In this document: positions 23,294 to 32,109 of the stretch, one piece after another
Layout of the letters: each line of letters begins with the position of its first letter
Numbering within the stretch: the stretch's first letter is position 1
From: an uncultured Oscillibacter sp.
GTDB taxonomy: Bacteria > Bacillota > Clostridia > Oscillospirales > Oscillospiraceae
Assembly (NCBI GenBank): GCA_910576865.1
Contig: CAJTKE010000015.1
Coordinates: forward strand, 1 to 64,000
Direction: 5' to 3'
DNA: 64,000 nt
The notes under the pieces: model-generated
What the model saw: only the letters and a program-made list of their open reading frames with translations
Told to the model about the DNA's origin: nothing
Database searches by the model: none
Position numbers and translations under genes: made by a program

Positions 23294-26200
23294 ATGTATC
23301 ATTGTCAACTGCGGCTCTACTGCGTCGGCCGCCGACAGGAGCTTTTCGACCCGATCAAAAAGGCCGATCCCCTGGAGCATTTCACCCACACCTGCCTGGA
23401 AAGCGGGGAGCCGGACGCCGCCCTGGCTGCCCAGGCCGGAGTCATCTTCGCCGACCTCACGGGTCTGGACGCCAGAGAAGCCGTAAAGGTCCTGTCCGTC
23501 GGCGGGGCGGAGCTCATCGTCCTGGCGGACCGGGAAGCGGACCTGACGGGCCTGTTTCCCTCCCTGACCGACGTGTGGCCCCTGCCCATGGACGATGAGG
23601 AGCTGCGCTTCCGCTTCCAGCGCTGGCAGCTGGCCTATTGCCGGGAGAAGGACCTGTGGGAGGCCCGCCAGTATCTGGAGGCCGCCATCAACAGCGTGCC
23701 CAACCTGGTCTGGTACAAAACCAAGGACGGCGTCCACGAGAAGGTGAACGACAGCTTCTGCCAGACCGTGAACAAAACCAAGGAACAGGTTCAGGGCCGG
23801 CGGCACGCCTATATCTGGGACGTGGAGTTTGACGATCCCGTCTGCATCGAGTCCGAACGAATCGTCATGGAGTCAAAAAAGACCTGCGTGGCGGAGGAAA
23901 CCGTCCAGACCGGCGAGGGCACCCGGCTGCTGACCACCTACAAATCTCCCCTGTACGACCTGGACGGCAGCGTCATGGGCACCGTGGGCGTGGGCATTGA
24001 CGTGACCCGGGAGCGGGCCTATGAGGAGGAGCTGCGGCGGGAGAACCAGGCTCTGGAGACCCTTTTCACCACCATGGACTGCGGCGTGCTGTGCCACAGC
24101 CTGGACGGACGGCGCATCCTCAGCGTCAACCGGGCCGCTCTGGAGATCCTGGGCTACCAGTCCCAGGAGGAGCTCTCCGGAGACGGCTTCGACACCATCG
24201 CCACCTCCGTCTTCAAGGAGGACCGGGAAAAGCTGCGGAGCTGCATCAAGTCCCTGAAAACCCCCGGGGACAGCGTCAGCGTGGAATACCGGGTCCGGCA
24301 CGCCAACGGGGACGTCCTCCACGTCATGGGCAACGTGAAGCTCATCGAGGAGAACGGAGAGCTGTTCTACCAGCGCTTCCTCCTGGACTGCACCGCCCAG
24401 AAGCAGAAGGAGCGGGAGGAACAGCTCCGCAAGGAGCGCCGCCACCAGGAGCTGGTGCAGGCCCTCAGCACCGATTACAATCTGGTCTGCTATTTCGACC
24501 TGGAAACCGGCACGGGCCACGCCCTGCGGACCCACGCCTGTCCTTACGGCGTGCTGGGACGCCTCTTCGACGGGGAGCTCTCCATGGAAGAGAGCATGGA
24601 GCGCTACATCCAGACCTGTGTCTACACGGATGACCGGGACCTGCTCCGGAAAATCTTCACCAAGGACCACCTGGAGCAGGAGCTTCAGGACCGGCAGTTC
24701 TACTATCTGAACTACCGCACGGTCTGCGGCAGCGACATCCGCTACTTCCAGATGAAGGCCGTGCCCATCGGGGACTGGAGCTCCAACCGGGGCGTGGTCA
24801 TCGGCTTCCGCAGTGTGGACGAGGAGACCCGCTCCGAGATGGAGAAGAAGGCCCTTCTGGAAGACGCCCTGGCCCAGGCCAACCGGGCCAGCAAGGCCAA
24901 AAGCGTTTTCCTCTCCAACATGTCCCACGATATCCGGACTCCCATGAACGCCATCATCGGCTTCACGGCCTTGGCCACAACCCATATCGACAACCGGGAG
25001 CAGGTGGAGAACTACCTGAAAAAGATCATGACCTCCGGCAACCACCTGCTGAGCCTGATCAACGACGTGCTGGACATGAGCCGCATCGAAAGCGGCAAGA
25101 TGTACCTGGACGAAAAACCCTGCTCCCTGCCGGACATCCTCCACGGACTGCGGAGCATTGTCCAGGCCGACGTCCACGCCAAGCAGCTGGAGCTGTACAT
25201 GGACGCCGTGGACGTGGCCCATGAGGACATCCTCTGCGACCGGCTGCGGCTGAACCAGATCCTTCTGAACCTGCTGGGCAACTCCATCAAATACACCCCC
25301 GCCGGGGGCATCGTCAGCATCCGGGTGAAGGAGAAGCCCTCCGCCCCGCCGGGTCACGCCTCCTATGAGTTCAGCGTCCGGGACACCGGCATCGGCATGA
25401 GCGAGGACTTCGTCTCCCATATTTTCGAGCCCTTCGAGCGGGAGCGGAATTCCACCACCAGCGGCATCCAGGGCACCGGCCTGGGCATGGCGATCACCAA
25501 GAACATTGTCAATATGATGAACGGCTCCATCCATGTCAAGAGCCGCCTGGGCGTGGGGTCGGAGTTCACCGTGGACCTCACCTTCCGCCTCTGCTCCGAC
25601 GAGAAGGAGCCCACCACCATCCCGGAGCTGTCCGGCTGCCGCGCTCTGGTGGTGGACGACGACTTCAACACCTGCGACAGCGTCTCCTGCATGCTCCAGC
25701 AGATCGGAATGCGGGCGGAGTGGACCCTCTCCGGCAAGGAGGCGGTGCTCCGCACCCGCCAGTCCGTCATGCGGGGGGACCATTACTCCGTGTACATCAT
25801 CGACTGGCTTCTGCCGGACATGAACGGCATTGAGGTTGCCCGGCGGGTCCGCAAGGAATGCGGCGAGGATGTGCCCATCATCGTCCTCACCGCCTACGAC
25901 TGGTCCGACATCGAGGACGAGGCCCGGGAGGCCGGGATCACCGCCTTCTGCGGCAAGCCCCTGTTCCTCTCCGAGCTGCGGGACTGCCTGCTCTCCGTCA
26001 TGGGATCCGAGGCCCCGGCGGAGGAGGAGGACTCCCGGCAGCAGCCCATCGCCGCAGGCCGTATCCTGCTGGCGGAGGACAACGAGCTGAACCAGGAAAT
26101 CGCCCTGGCCATCCTGGAGGAGGCCGGTTTCACCGTGGAAATCGCGGAGAACGGCCAGATCGCCCTGGATATGCTGCGCGGCTCCCAGCCGGGTTACTAC

Positions 26201-26434
26201 CAGCTGATCCTGATGGATGTCCAGATGCCCGTCATGGACGGCTATCAGGCCACTCTGGCCATCCGGACCCTGGAGGATCCGGGCCTGCGGGACATCCCCA
26301 TCCTGGCCATGACGGCAAACGCCTTTGAAGAGGATAAGCAGACCGCCCTCAAATGCGGCATGAACGGGCACATATCCAAACCCATCAACATCGAAAAGCT
26401 GCTGGAGACCCTGAGCAGGGTGCTGCGGCAGTGA
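23294..26434 (+). CDS. Hybrid sensor histidine kinase with two receiver domains
   Basis: A 1046-residue cytoplasmic hybrid kinase with no membrane segment. Order: a receiver-like N-terminal region (1-115), PAS domains (about 130-245 and 255-375), a further PAS-like segment (about 390-515), HisKA with His545 in NMSHDIRTPMN, HATPase with DTGIGM and GTGLGMAI, receiver 1 (aspartate about 836 in IIDWLLPD) and receiver 2 (aspartate about 974 in LILMDVQMP). No Hpt domain or output domain follows, so phosphate must pass to a partner encoded elsewhere. The signal is probably internal. It is a single gene ending in a strong terminator. Confidence 0.92.
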   Translation: MYHCQLRLYCVGRRQELFDPIKKADPLEHFTHTCLESGEPDAALAAQAGVIFADLTGLDAREAVKVLSVGGAELIVLADREADLTGLFPSLTDVWPLPMDDEELRFRFQRWQLAYCREKDLWEARQYLEAAINSVPNLVWYKTKDGVHEKVNDSFCQTVNKTKEQVQGRRHAYIWDVEFDDPVCIESERIVMESKKTCVAEETVQTGEGTRLLTTYKSPLYDLDGSVMGTVGVGIDVTRERAYEEELRRENQALETLFTTMDCGVLCHSLDGRRILSVNRAALEILGYQSQEELSGDGFDTIATSVFKEDREKLRSCIKSLKTPGDSVSVEYRVRHANGDVLHVMGNVKLIEENGELFYQRFLLDCTAQKQKEREEQLRKERRHQELVQALSTDYNLVCYFDLETGTGHALRTHACPYGVLGRLFDGELSMEESMERYIQTCVYTDDRDLLRKIFTKDHLEQELQDRQFYYLNYRTVCGSDIRYFQMKAVPIGDWSSNRGVVIGFRSVDEETRSEMEKKALLEDALAQANRASKAKSVFLSNMSHDIRTPMNAIIGFTALATTHIDNREQVENYLKKIMTSGNHLLSLINDVLDMSRIESGKMYLDEKPCSLPDILHGLRSIVQADVHAKQLELYMDAVDVAHEDILCDRLRLNQILLNLLGNSIKYTPAGGIVSIRVKEKPSAPPGHASYEFSVRDTGIGMSEDFVSHIFEPFERERNSTTSGIQGTGLGMAITKNIVNMMNGSIHVKSRLGVGSEFTVDLTFRLCSDEKEPTTIPELSGCRALVVDDDFNTCDSVSCMLQQIGMRAEWTLSGKEAVLRTRQSVMRGDHYSVYIIDWLLPDMNGIEVARRVRKECGEDVPIIVLTAYDWSDIEDEAREAGITAFCGKPLFLSELRDCLLSVMGSEAPAEEEDSRQQPIAAGRILLAEDNELNQEIALAILEEAGFTVEIAENGQIALDMLRGSQPGYYQLILMDVQMPVMDGYQATLAIRTLEDPGLRDIPILAMTANAFEEDKQTALKCGMNGHISKPINIEKLLETLSRVLRQ

Positions 26435-26440
26435 GGAAAC

Positions 26441-26480
26441 GAAAAGGGAGAGAGGCGCGCCGCCTCTCTCCCCTTTTTCC
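26441..26480. terminator. Bidirectional terminator between the hybrid kinase and rsfS
   Basis: GGGAGAGAGGCG (26446-26457) pairs with 26461-26472 across a 3-base loop, with AAAA before and CTTTTT after. It serves both convergent genes. Confidence 0.8.
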
Positions 26481-26485
26481 GTCTC

Positions 26486-26848
26486 TCAGTCCCGGGTCAG
26501 CACGCCGCCAAGGTCCAGGGGCTTGCCGTCGGACCACAGGCGCTCCAGGTCGTAAAACTCCCGGGCCTCCTGGGAAAACACATGGACCGCCACACAGCCG
26601 TAATCCAGCAGCACCCAGGTGCCGTCCCGGTGGCCCTCCCGGTGGAGGGGGGTCTCGTCCGCCTGCTCCTTCATGGCCTTTTCCACCGCGTCGCACAGGG
26701 CGTTGATCTGGGTGTTGGACCCTCCGGTGGCGATGACGAAGTAGTCCGCCAGGGTGGTCAGATCCGTGATCTCTATGGCGCTGATCTCCTTGCCCTTTTT
26801 CTCGTCCAGGGCCTTGGCGGCGATGATGGCCAGCTCCTTCGGTGTCAT
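26486..26848 (-). CDS. rsfS: Ribosome silencing factor RsfS
   Basis: A 120-residue protein of the RsfS/YbeB/Iojap family, which binds ribosomal protein uL14 on the large subunit and blocks subunit joining. Typical text: ALDEKKGKEISAIEITDLTTLADYFVIATG and DGTWVLLDYGCVAVHVFSQEAREFYDLERLW. The start at 26848 is preferred because GAGAGG lies 7 bases upstream; an ATG two codons earlier is too close. It is the last gene of the minus-strand housekeeping cluster. Confidence 0.93.
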   Translation of the reverse strand: MTPKELAIIAAKALDEKKGKEISAIEITDLTTLADYFVIATGGSNTQINALCDAVEKAMKEQADETPLHREGHRDGTWVLLDYGCVAVHVFSQEAREFYDLERLWSDGKPLDLGGVLTRD

Positions 26849-26896
26849 AGACATTCCTCTCTTTCCTGAAAAATATGTGAATGGTGTTTCATGCGC

Positions 26897-28567
26897 TTAC
26901 GCGGCAGGGTCCGGCCCGATGAGGGCGAAGCCCGGGTCCGTCGGGGGCTGGGGGTCCGCCGGGACCTCCGGCGCGGGGGCGGGCTCCGCCGGGGCGGGAG
27001 GCGCCTCCGGAGGCGTCTCCGGGCTCGGATTCGCCGGGGCGGGGTCCGGGGCGGAGGGCGTCCCGGTGTTGGGGTCCGCCGGGGGCTCCGCCGTGCCGGA
27101 GGACGGCGGGTTGGAGGACGCCGTGGTTCCGGATGTGGAAGTCCCGCCGCCGGAGGGCGGGGTCCCGGTCCCCTCGCCGCCGGGTTCGGCGGCCGTGTCC
27201 GGCGGGGCGGTGATCAGGGGCTCTCCGGTCTCCGGGTTGATGGGAACGATGGGCTCCCCGGTCTCCGGGTCCACGGTGATGGGCAGACCCGTCTCCGGGT
27301 CAATGGGATAGCCGTTCTCGTCCAGGATGGGCTCTTCCTCCTCCGGCTCCGGGCTGGGAGGCGGGAGGGCCGCCTGTTTGTCCTCCACGTAGCCCGTGGA
27401 GGAGCTGACGGACCCGTCGGCGTTCACCGACATGATGTCCAGGTCCCTCAGGGTGAACACTTCCACAAAGGGGCTGAGCTCGTTGTTCACCAGGTCCAGC
27501 AGCTGCCGGGCGTTGGGGACCACATAGGACTGGTTCTTCTGCCTGCCGCCGGTCATTTTGTCCACGCTGCGGCTGTAGGCGTATTTCCCCGTGTTGGGCA
27601 TAGTGACGAAGCTCACGTCCTCCATTTTCAGGCCCCCCAGCACCGCCGACTTGGCGAACCAGAGGATGTTCTGGAAGCTCAGATCCGTCTCCACGTTCTT
27701 GTTGAAGGCCTCGATGAGGGGCCCGGCCTTGGTCATGTTCTTGGGCTGGAGGACCTGCTCCACCATGGCTTTCAGGAAAGCCTGCTGGGTCTTGATGCGG
27801 CCCAGGTCCCCCTCGGCGTAGCCGTGCTTCATGTTGTTGTCATGCCGGTATCGGAGGACCTGCATGGCGTCGTCCCCGGAGAGGAGGCGGTAGCCCGCCT
27901 TCTGGGAGATGACCAAGTCCTGATAGGGGTCCTTGTAGTTCATGTCCATGGGCACGTCGAAGTACACGCCTCCAATGGCGTCCACGATCTCGCCCACGGC
28001 GTCCCATTCCACCACGACCTGGAAGTCCGGCTCGAAGCCCACAAGCTGGGCGATCTCCTTGTAGAGGTGCTGGATGCCCCGGTCTCCTCCGCCGTAGTAA
28101 TTATAGACGGAGTTGATCCGTTTGATGTCCCAGGGGACATTGACCATGGTGTCCCGGGGGATGGACATGACGGTGGCCTTTTGGTTCGTCACGTCATAGC
28201 TGGCCAGGAGCATGGTGTCCGTGTTGCCCCCGCCTCCGGTGTCCCGGCCCAGAATCAGGACGGTCCAGCAGTTCTCGCTCTTTCTCTCCCCGTCGCCGCC
28301 CCGGGGACGGATGCCGTCTCCGTAGTCGATCTCCTCCGGCCCGTCGGGCTCTCCGTCGCCGTCCAGGTCCACGGTTTTCTGGGGGTCGTTTTTCTTGGGC
28401 AGCTCCGGCCGCACGAAGAGGCTCCGCACCGCCAGCACGCCCGCCAGCAGCAGCGCCAGAACCACGACCACCACAATCAGAACGATCTGCTGGCGGGTCA
28501 GCTTCCCCTTCCGGGGGGATTTTGGTTTCTTTTCGCTGGGCGCCAGCCGCTTTCCAACCTTGCTCAT
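26897..28567 (-). CDS. LCP (LytR-CpsA-Psr) family cell-wall polymer ligase
   Basis: A 556-residue membrane-anchored enzyme that transfers lipid-linked glycopolymers to peptidoglycan. A short cytoplasmic tail (1-25) is followed by one membrane segment (about 27-50). The LCP domain runs from about 100 to 330, with the usual ILGRDTGGGGNTDTMLL, MSIPRDTMV and INSVYNYYG motifs. The last 150 or so residues are a low-complexity Pro/Glu/Thr/Gly-rich tail with repeated DPETGEP/NPETGEP units, probably spanning the wall. It lies between nadD-yqeK and rsfS. Confidence 0.9.
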   Translation of the reverse strand: MSKVGKRLAPSEKKPKSPRKGKLTRQQIVLIVVVVVLALLLAGVLAVRSLFVRPELPKKNDPQKTVDLDGDGEPDGPEEIDYGDGIRPRGGDGERKSENCWTVLILGRDTGGGGNTDTMLLASYDVTNQKATVMSIPRDTMVNVPWDIKRINSVYNYYGGGDRGIQHLYKEIAQLVGFEPDFQVVVEWDAVGEIVDAIGGVYFDVPMDMNYKDPYQDLVISQKAGYRLLSGDDAMQVLRYRHDNNMKHGYAEGDLGRIKTQQAFLKAMVEQVLQPKNMTKAGPLIEAFNKNVETDLSFQNILWFAKSAVLGGLKMEDVSFVTMPNTGKYAYSRSVDKMTGGRQKNQSYVVPNARQLLDLVNNELSPFVEVFTLRDLDIMSVNADGSVSSSTGYVEDKQAALPPPSPEPEEEEPILDENGYPIDPETGLPITVDPETGEPIVPINPETGEPLITAPPDTAAEPGGEGTGTPPSGGGTSTSGTTASSNPPSSGTAEPPADPNTGTPSAPDPAPANPSPETPPEAPPAPAEPAPAPEVPADPQPPTDPGFALIGPDPAA

Positions 28568-28571
28568 GATC

Positions 28572-29768
28572 TTATCTCTGTCCTTTCAGCGCGTCCCTGG
28601 CTTCCAGGGTCCTGGGGTGAATGGGAGCGCCCCGCTCCTCCATCTCCCGGATGGTCATCTCCAGGCCCAACAGCAGCCCCGCGTCCAAATTTTCATAACA
28701 GCGCTTCCGCAGCGCCTCCACGCCGGGGAAGCTCCGGGTGGGCTCGATGTAGTCCGCCAGATAGATGACCTTCTCCAGCAGCGTCATGCGGGCCCGGCCG
28801 GTGGTGTGCCAGCGGATGGCGTTGGTGATTTCCTCGTCCGTGCCGAAGACGGCTTCGGCGATGCCCGCCCCGGTTTTGGCGTGGAGGAGCTTGATCTCGC
28901 GCCGCTCCATCTCGTCCAGGGGGACCTGAAACCGCTCCGCCAGGGCCAGCTGCTCCGGGAGATTCAGCTTCTTCGTGCAGTCGTGGAGCAGGGCGGCCCG
29001 CCGGGCTTTGGCCACGTCCGCCCCCCAGCGCTCCGCCAGATGAATGGCCTCCTGCTCCGTTCCCAGCACGTGGGGCACCCGCCGGTGGTGCAGGCAGCTC
29101 AGGGCCACGGGCCGCAGCCGCTCCAGGGGCAGGTTTTTCAGGTCCTCCGCCGTGCCGTAGAGCTTTTCCCGGAGGATGTAGCCGTACACCGCCGGGGCCA
29201 GGAGGCTTCCCCCCTCTCCCCTGGCCAGCCGCTCCCGCAGCTCCGTGGAGGAGACGTCCACCACGCCGGGGATGCTGAGGGTGAAGATTCTCGCCTGGGG
29301 ATAAGTCCGATAGAGGTAGTCCCGCTGGACGGAAAACAGCTCCTCCGTGTCCTCCTCCGTCCGCCCGAAGGCGGCGACCCCCGCCAGGGACAAAACACGC
29401 TCCGGCTCCCTCCAGGCCTGGAGGGTGAGGAACATGTCCGCCCCCATCAGCAGCCAGAGCTCGTCCTCCGGATATTGCTCCTTCAAGCAAGCCAGGGTGT
29501 CGGCGGTGTAGCTGTTCCCCTCCCGCCGGAGCTCCAGGTCCGAGACCTCCACCCGGTCCCCCAGGCCGGTCTGCTCCATGGCCAGACGGGTCATCTCCAG
29601 GCGCCGCTCCGGCCCGGGGCTTCCCGGTGGAAGCGTCTTGTGGGGCGGGTGGCCCGTGGGGATCACCAAGAGTTTATCCAGCTTCAAAAGCTCGAATACC
29701 GCCCGGGCCGCGGTAATATGTCCCAGATGCGGCGGGTTGAACGCCCCGCCGTACACGCCGATTTTCAA
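28572..29768 (-). CDS. nadD: NadD-YqeK fusion: nicotinate-nucleotide adenylyltransferase plus HD-domain Ap4A hydrolase
   Basis: A 398-residue two-domain protein. Residues 1-200 are nicotinate-mononucleotide adenylyltransferase (NAD synthesis), with GGAFNPPHLGHITAA and the SSTELR motif. Residues 205-398 are a YqeK-type HD hydrolase, with ARRAALLHDCTKKLN carrying the metal-binding HD pair and IRWHTTGR; the stand-alone B. subtilis homologue cleaves symmetrical diadenosine tetraphosphate. In many Firmicutes nadD and yqeK are separate adjacent genes; here they are one open frame without a stop. It lies between yhbY and the LCP gene. Confidence 0.92.
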   Translation of the reverse strand: MKIGVYGGAFNPPHLGHITAARAVFELLKLDKLLVIPTGHPPHKTLPPGSPGPERRLEMTRLAMEQTGLGDRVEVSDLELRREGNSYTADTLACLKEQYPEDELWLLMGADMFLTLQAWREPERVLSLAGVAAFGRTEEDTEELFSVQRDYLYRTYPQARIFTLSIPGVVDVSSTELRERLARGEGGSLLAPAVYGYILREKLYGTAEDLKNLPLERLRPVALSCLHHRRVPHVLGTEQEAIHLAERWGADVAKARRAALLHDCTKKLNLPEQLALAERFQVPLDEMERREIKLLHAKTGAGIAEAVFGTDEEITNAIRWHTTGRARMTLLEKVIYLADYIEPTRSFPGVEALRKRCYENLDAGLLLGLEMTIREMEERGAPIHPRTLEARDALKGQR

Positions 29769-29783
29769 AGTAGAAGCCCCCGA

Positions 29784-30110
29784 TCAAAGTTTCTTTTTCC
29801 GCTCCTTCACCAGCTGGATGCGCTTTTCCTTCGGCTTGGAGTGGGTCTCCCGGTACAGGACGAATTTGGTGCCGATGACCTGGACCACCTCGCTGCGGGT
29901 GGCCTTCGCCAGCTCCTCCGCGGCCGTCCGGGCGTCGTAGTCCAGGTTGTTGTCCAGCACCCGTCCCTTGACCAGCTCCCGGGCCTCCAGGGCGTCGTCC
30001 GCCTGCTTGATGAGATTATCCCCGATGCCGTCCTTGCCGATCTGCAGGATGGTGTCGATACCGTTGGCCAGGCCCCGCAATTGGGCCCGCTGCTTGCTTG
30101 TCAAATCCAT
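29784..30110 (-). CDS. yhbY: YhbY/CRM-family RNA-binding protein
   Basis: A 108-residue CRM-domain protein associated with pre-50S ribosome assembly. Typical text: LTSKQRAQLRGLANGIDTILQIGKDG, then VQVIGTKFVLYRE near residue 90, ending in a basic tail. The start at 30110 follows GGAGAAACGT; the longer frame has no site. It is upstream of nadD-yqeK on the same strand, a common Firmicutes arrangement. Confidence 0.93.
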   Translation of the reverse strand: MDLTSKQRAQLRGLANGIDTILQIGKDGIGDNLIKQADDALEARELVKGRVLDNNLDYDARTAAEELAKATRSEVVQVIGTKFVLYRETHSKPKEKRIQLVKERKKKL

Positions 30111-30159
30111 ACGTTTCTCCGGCGCGGTCTGCGCCGCCTTTCCTTTCTGAATCGGGGTC

Positions 30160-30510
30160 TCAGCCGTCGAGGGTGAAAACCAGGAACTCCTCCAAATCGC
30201 CCTCATACTCCACATCGAAAATGTGGTCGTCCAGCGTCTGCTCCATATAGTGTATGACGCTTGTGTCCAGGTCGATCTGGGGCTTCCCCAGGGCGGCGGT
30301 GAGCTCAGGGACCGTGAGGGGGCCGAAGCCCAGGCCGTCGGTCTCCATCTCCTCCAGGATAAACGCCGCCAAATCGGGCAGCCGGGCCTCGTAGACCTCC
30401 GCCAGCCGTTTCGCCGTCTCCTCCAGCTCCTCCGAGGGCTCCTCGCAGATAAACTCGATCCCGTTCAATTCCGCCAAGTAGGCGTCCCACTCTTCGTCGT
30501 GCTTGAACAT
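30160..30510 (-). CDS. Hypothetical acidic protein
   Basis: A 116-residue, strongly acidic, soluble protein (starting MFKHDEEWDAYLAELNGIEF and ending EEFLVFTLDG). No family recognised. It is embedded between rdgB and yhbY in the housekeeping cluster with short spacers and a GGGAGAA site, so it is very likely expressed. Its position suggests a link to nucleotide or RNA metabolism, but no motif supports a function. Confidence 0.7.
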   Translation of the reverse strand: MFKHDEEWDAYLAELNGIEFICEEPSEELEETAKRLAEVYEARLPDLAAFILEEMETDGLGFGPLTVPELTAALGKPQIDLDTSVIHYMEQTLDDHIFDVEYEGDLEEFLVFTLDG

Positions 30511-30533
30511 CTTCGATTCTCCCTTTCAGACGC

Positions 30534-31130
30534 TTATTTCTTGAGATAAGTTCCCAGCTTCTCCGCGAAAGCCGCCAGGGCCTTGCCCCGGTGGGAGATG
30601 GCGCTCTTCTCCTCCGCGCTCAGCTGGCCGAAGGTCTTCCCCCGCCCGGGAATCAGGAACACCGGGTCATAGCCGAAGCCCCCGGTCCCCAGAGGGGCGA
30701 AGGCGATGGCCCCGTCACAGCGGCCCTCGGCCTCCAGGGTGTCCCCATTGGGGAACGCGCAGGCGATGGCGCAGGAGAAGTGGGCCGCCCGAGTGGCCTG
30801 TCCCCGCATGCTGTTCAAAAGCAGCATGCACCGCCCCCGGTCGTCCAGCTCCTCCCCGCCGTAGCGGGCGGAGTAGACCCCGGGCCCGCCGTTCAACGCG
30901 TTGACGCAGAGGCCGGAGTCGTCGGCGATGGCGGGCAGTCCCGCCGCCGCGCAGACGGCCTTCGCTTTCAGCATGGCGTTCTCGGCGAAGGTGGACCCGG
31001 TCTCCTCCACGTCCACCTCCATGCCCGCCTCGGAGGGGCTGACAACCTCCACGCCCAGCCCCGACAAAATCGCCTTCATCTCCGCCAGCTTCCCCGGGTT
31101 GTGAGTGGCCAGCACGAATTTTTCCGCCAT
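30534..31130 (-). CDS. rdgB: XTP/dITP diphosphatase (RdgB/HAM1)
   Basis: A 198-residue house-cleaning pyrophosphatase that removes inosine and xanthosine triphosphates from the nucleotide pool. It has the family N-terminus (LATHNPGKLAEMKAIL), the DDSGLCVNALNGGPGVYSARYGG core near residue 70 and FGYDPVF near residue 155. Its ATG overlaps the stop of rph by one base (TAATG), so the pair is coupled, an arrangement widespread in Firmicutes. Confidence 0.95.
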   Translation of the reverse strand: MAEKFVLATHNPGKLAEMKAILSGLGVEVVSPSEAGMEVDVEETGSTFAENAMLKAKAVCAAAGLPAIADDSGLCVNALNGGPGVYSARYGGEELDDRGRCMLLLNSMRGQATRAAHFSCAIACAFPNGDTLEAEGRCDGAIAFAPLGTGGFGYDPVFLIPGRGKTFGQLSAEEKSAISHRGKALAAFAEKLGTYLKK

Positions 31131-31852
31131 CAGAATTTACCTCCCAACGCTTCTCTCTGAGCCGCCAGCAGCTCCCTGCACCCCTTGGCGCACAGGCGCA
31201 CCAGCTCCTGCTGCTCCGCGGGGCTGAAGGCCCGGCCCTCGCCGGTGCCCTGGATTTCGATGAGCTCCCCCAGCTCGTTCATGACGCAGTTCAGGTCCAC
31301 CTGGGCCCGGCTGTCTTCGCTGTAGCGGAGGTCCAGCAGGGGCGTGTCCTCCACGATGCCGGCGGAGACGCCGGTGACAAAGTGCCGGATGGGGCTGGCC
31401 CCCAGGTCGCCGTTCTCCACCAGCCGCCGGCAGGCCAGCGCCAGGGCCACGAAGCCCCCGGTGACGGAGGCCGTCCGGGTCCCGCCGTCCCCCTGGAGGA
31501 CATCGCAGTCAATCGTAATGGTCCGCTCCCCCAGCTTTCTCATGTCCACAGCGGACCGGAGGGACCGGCCCACGAGGCGCTGGATCTCGGCGCTTCTGGG
31601 AGACAATTTCAGCTTGGAGACGTCCCGGCGGCTCCGCTCCCGGTTGGCCCGGGGAAGCATGGAGTATTCGGCGGTGACCCAGCCCTCCCCGAAGGGGACG
31701 TGGGGCGGGACCCGGTCCTCCACGCTGGCGCAGCAGAGGACCATGGTGTCCCCGCACTGGATCAGGCAGCTGCCCTCGGCGAACTTGATGAAATCGGTGG
31801 TAATGGTCACAGGCCGCAGCTCATTGAAGGCCCGGCCGTCCTCTCTGGTCAA
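31130..31852 (-). CDS. rph: Ribonuclease PH
   Basis: A 240-residue phosphorolytic 3'-5' exoribonuclease that trims tRNA 3' ends. Typical text: GSCLIQCGDTMVLCCASVE, EYSMLPRANRERSRRD, QRLVGRSLRSAVD and DCDVLQGDGGTRTASVTG. It is complete and of normal length. It is coupled to rdgB downstream (one-base overlap) and overlaps the upstream zinc-ribbon gene by 4 bases. Confidence 0.95.
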   Translation of the reverse strand: MTREDGRAFNELRPVTITTDFIKFAEGSCLIQCGDTMVLCCASVEDRVPPHVPFGEGWVTAEYSMLPRANRERSRRDVSKLKLSPRSAEIQRLVGRSLRSAVDMRKLGERTITIDCDVLQGDGGTRTASVTGGFVALALACRRLVENGDLGASPIRHFVTGVSAGIVEDTPLLDLRYSEDSRAQVDLNCVMNELGELIEIQGTGEGRAFSPAEQQELVRLCAKGCRELLAAQREALGGKF

Positions 31853-32088
31853 GTGGATTCCTCCTCTTTTGTCTCAATCAAAATCAGGCCGCACTTCTTA
31901 CAGTGCCGGGCGGGGCACTTTGCGCCATTCCACATGTTCGCTCCCGGGAGGGAAAACTCCCCTTCCTGCTCCGGGAGGCATGTAAATCTGTGTTTCTCAT
32001 CAAAGGGCGTCCAAAGAATACTCCGCTGACCGCTCCGCACGAAGCCCGGCGTCAACGCCTCTTTGCAGCGAGGGCACTGGTCAAACAT
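31849..32088 (-). CDS. Small zinc-ribbon protein (DUF6487-like)
   Basis: A 79-residue protein with two cysteine pairs, CPRC near the start and CKKC near the end, enclosing a variable middle (WTPFDEKHRF). This matches the small family described as PF20097/DUF6487, as I recall it. Function unknown. The stop overlaps the rph start as ATGA, so translation is probably coupled. Confidence 0.7.
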   Translation of the reverse strand: MFDQCPRCKEALTPGFVRSGQRSILWTPFDEKHRFTCLPEQEGEFSLPGANMWNGAKCPARHCKKCGLILIETKEEEST

Positions 32089-32109
32089 GGCGTCCGCTCC
32101 CCTCCCAGG

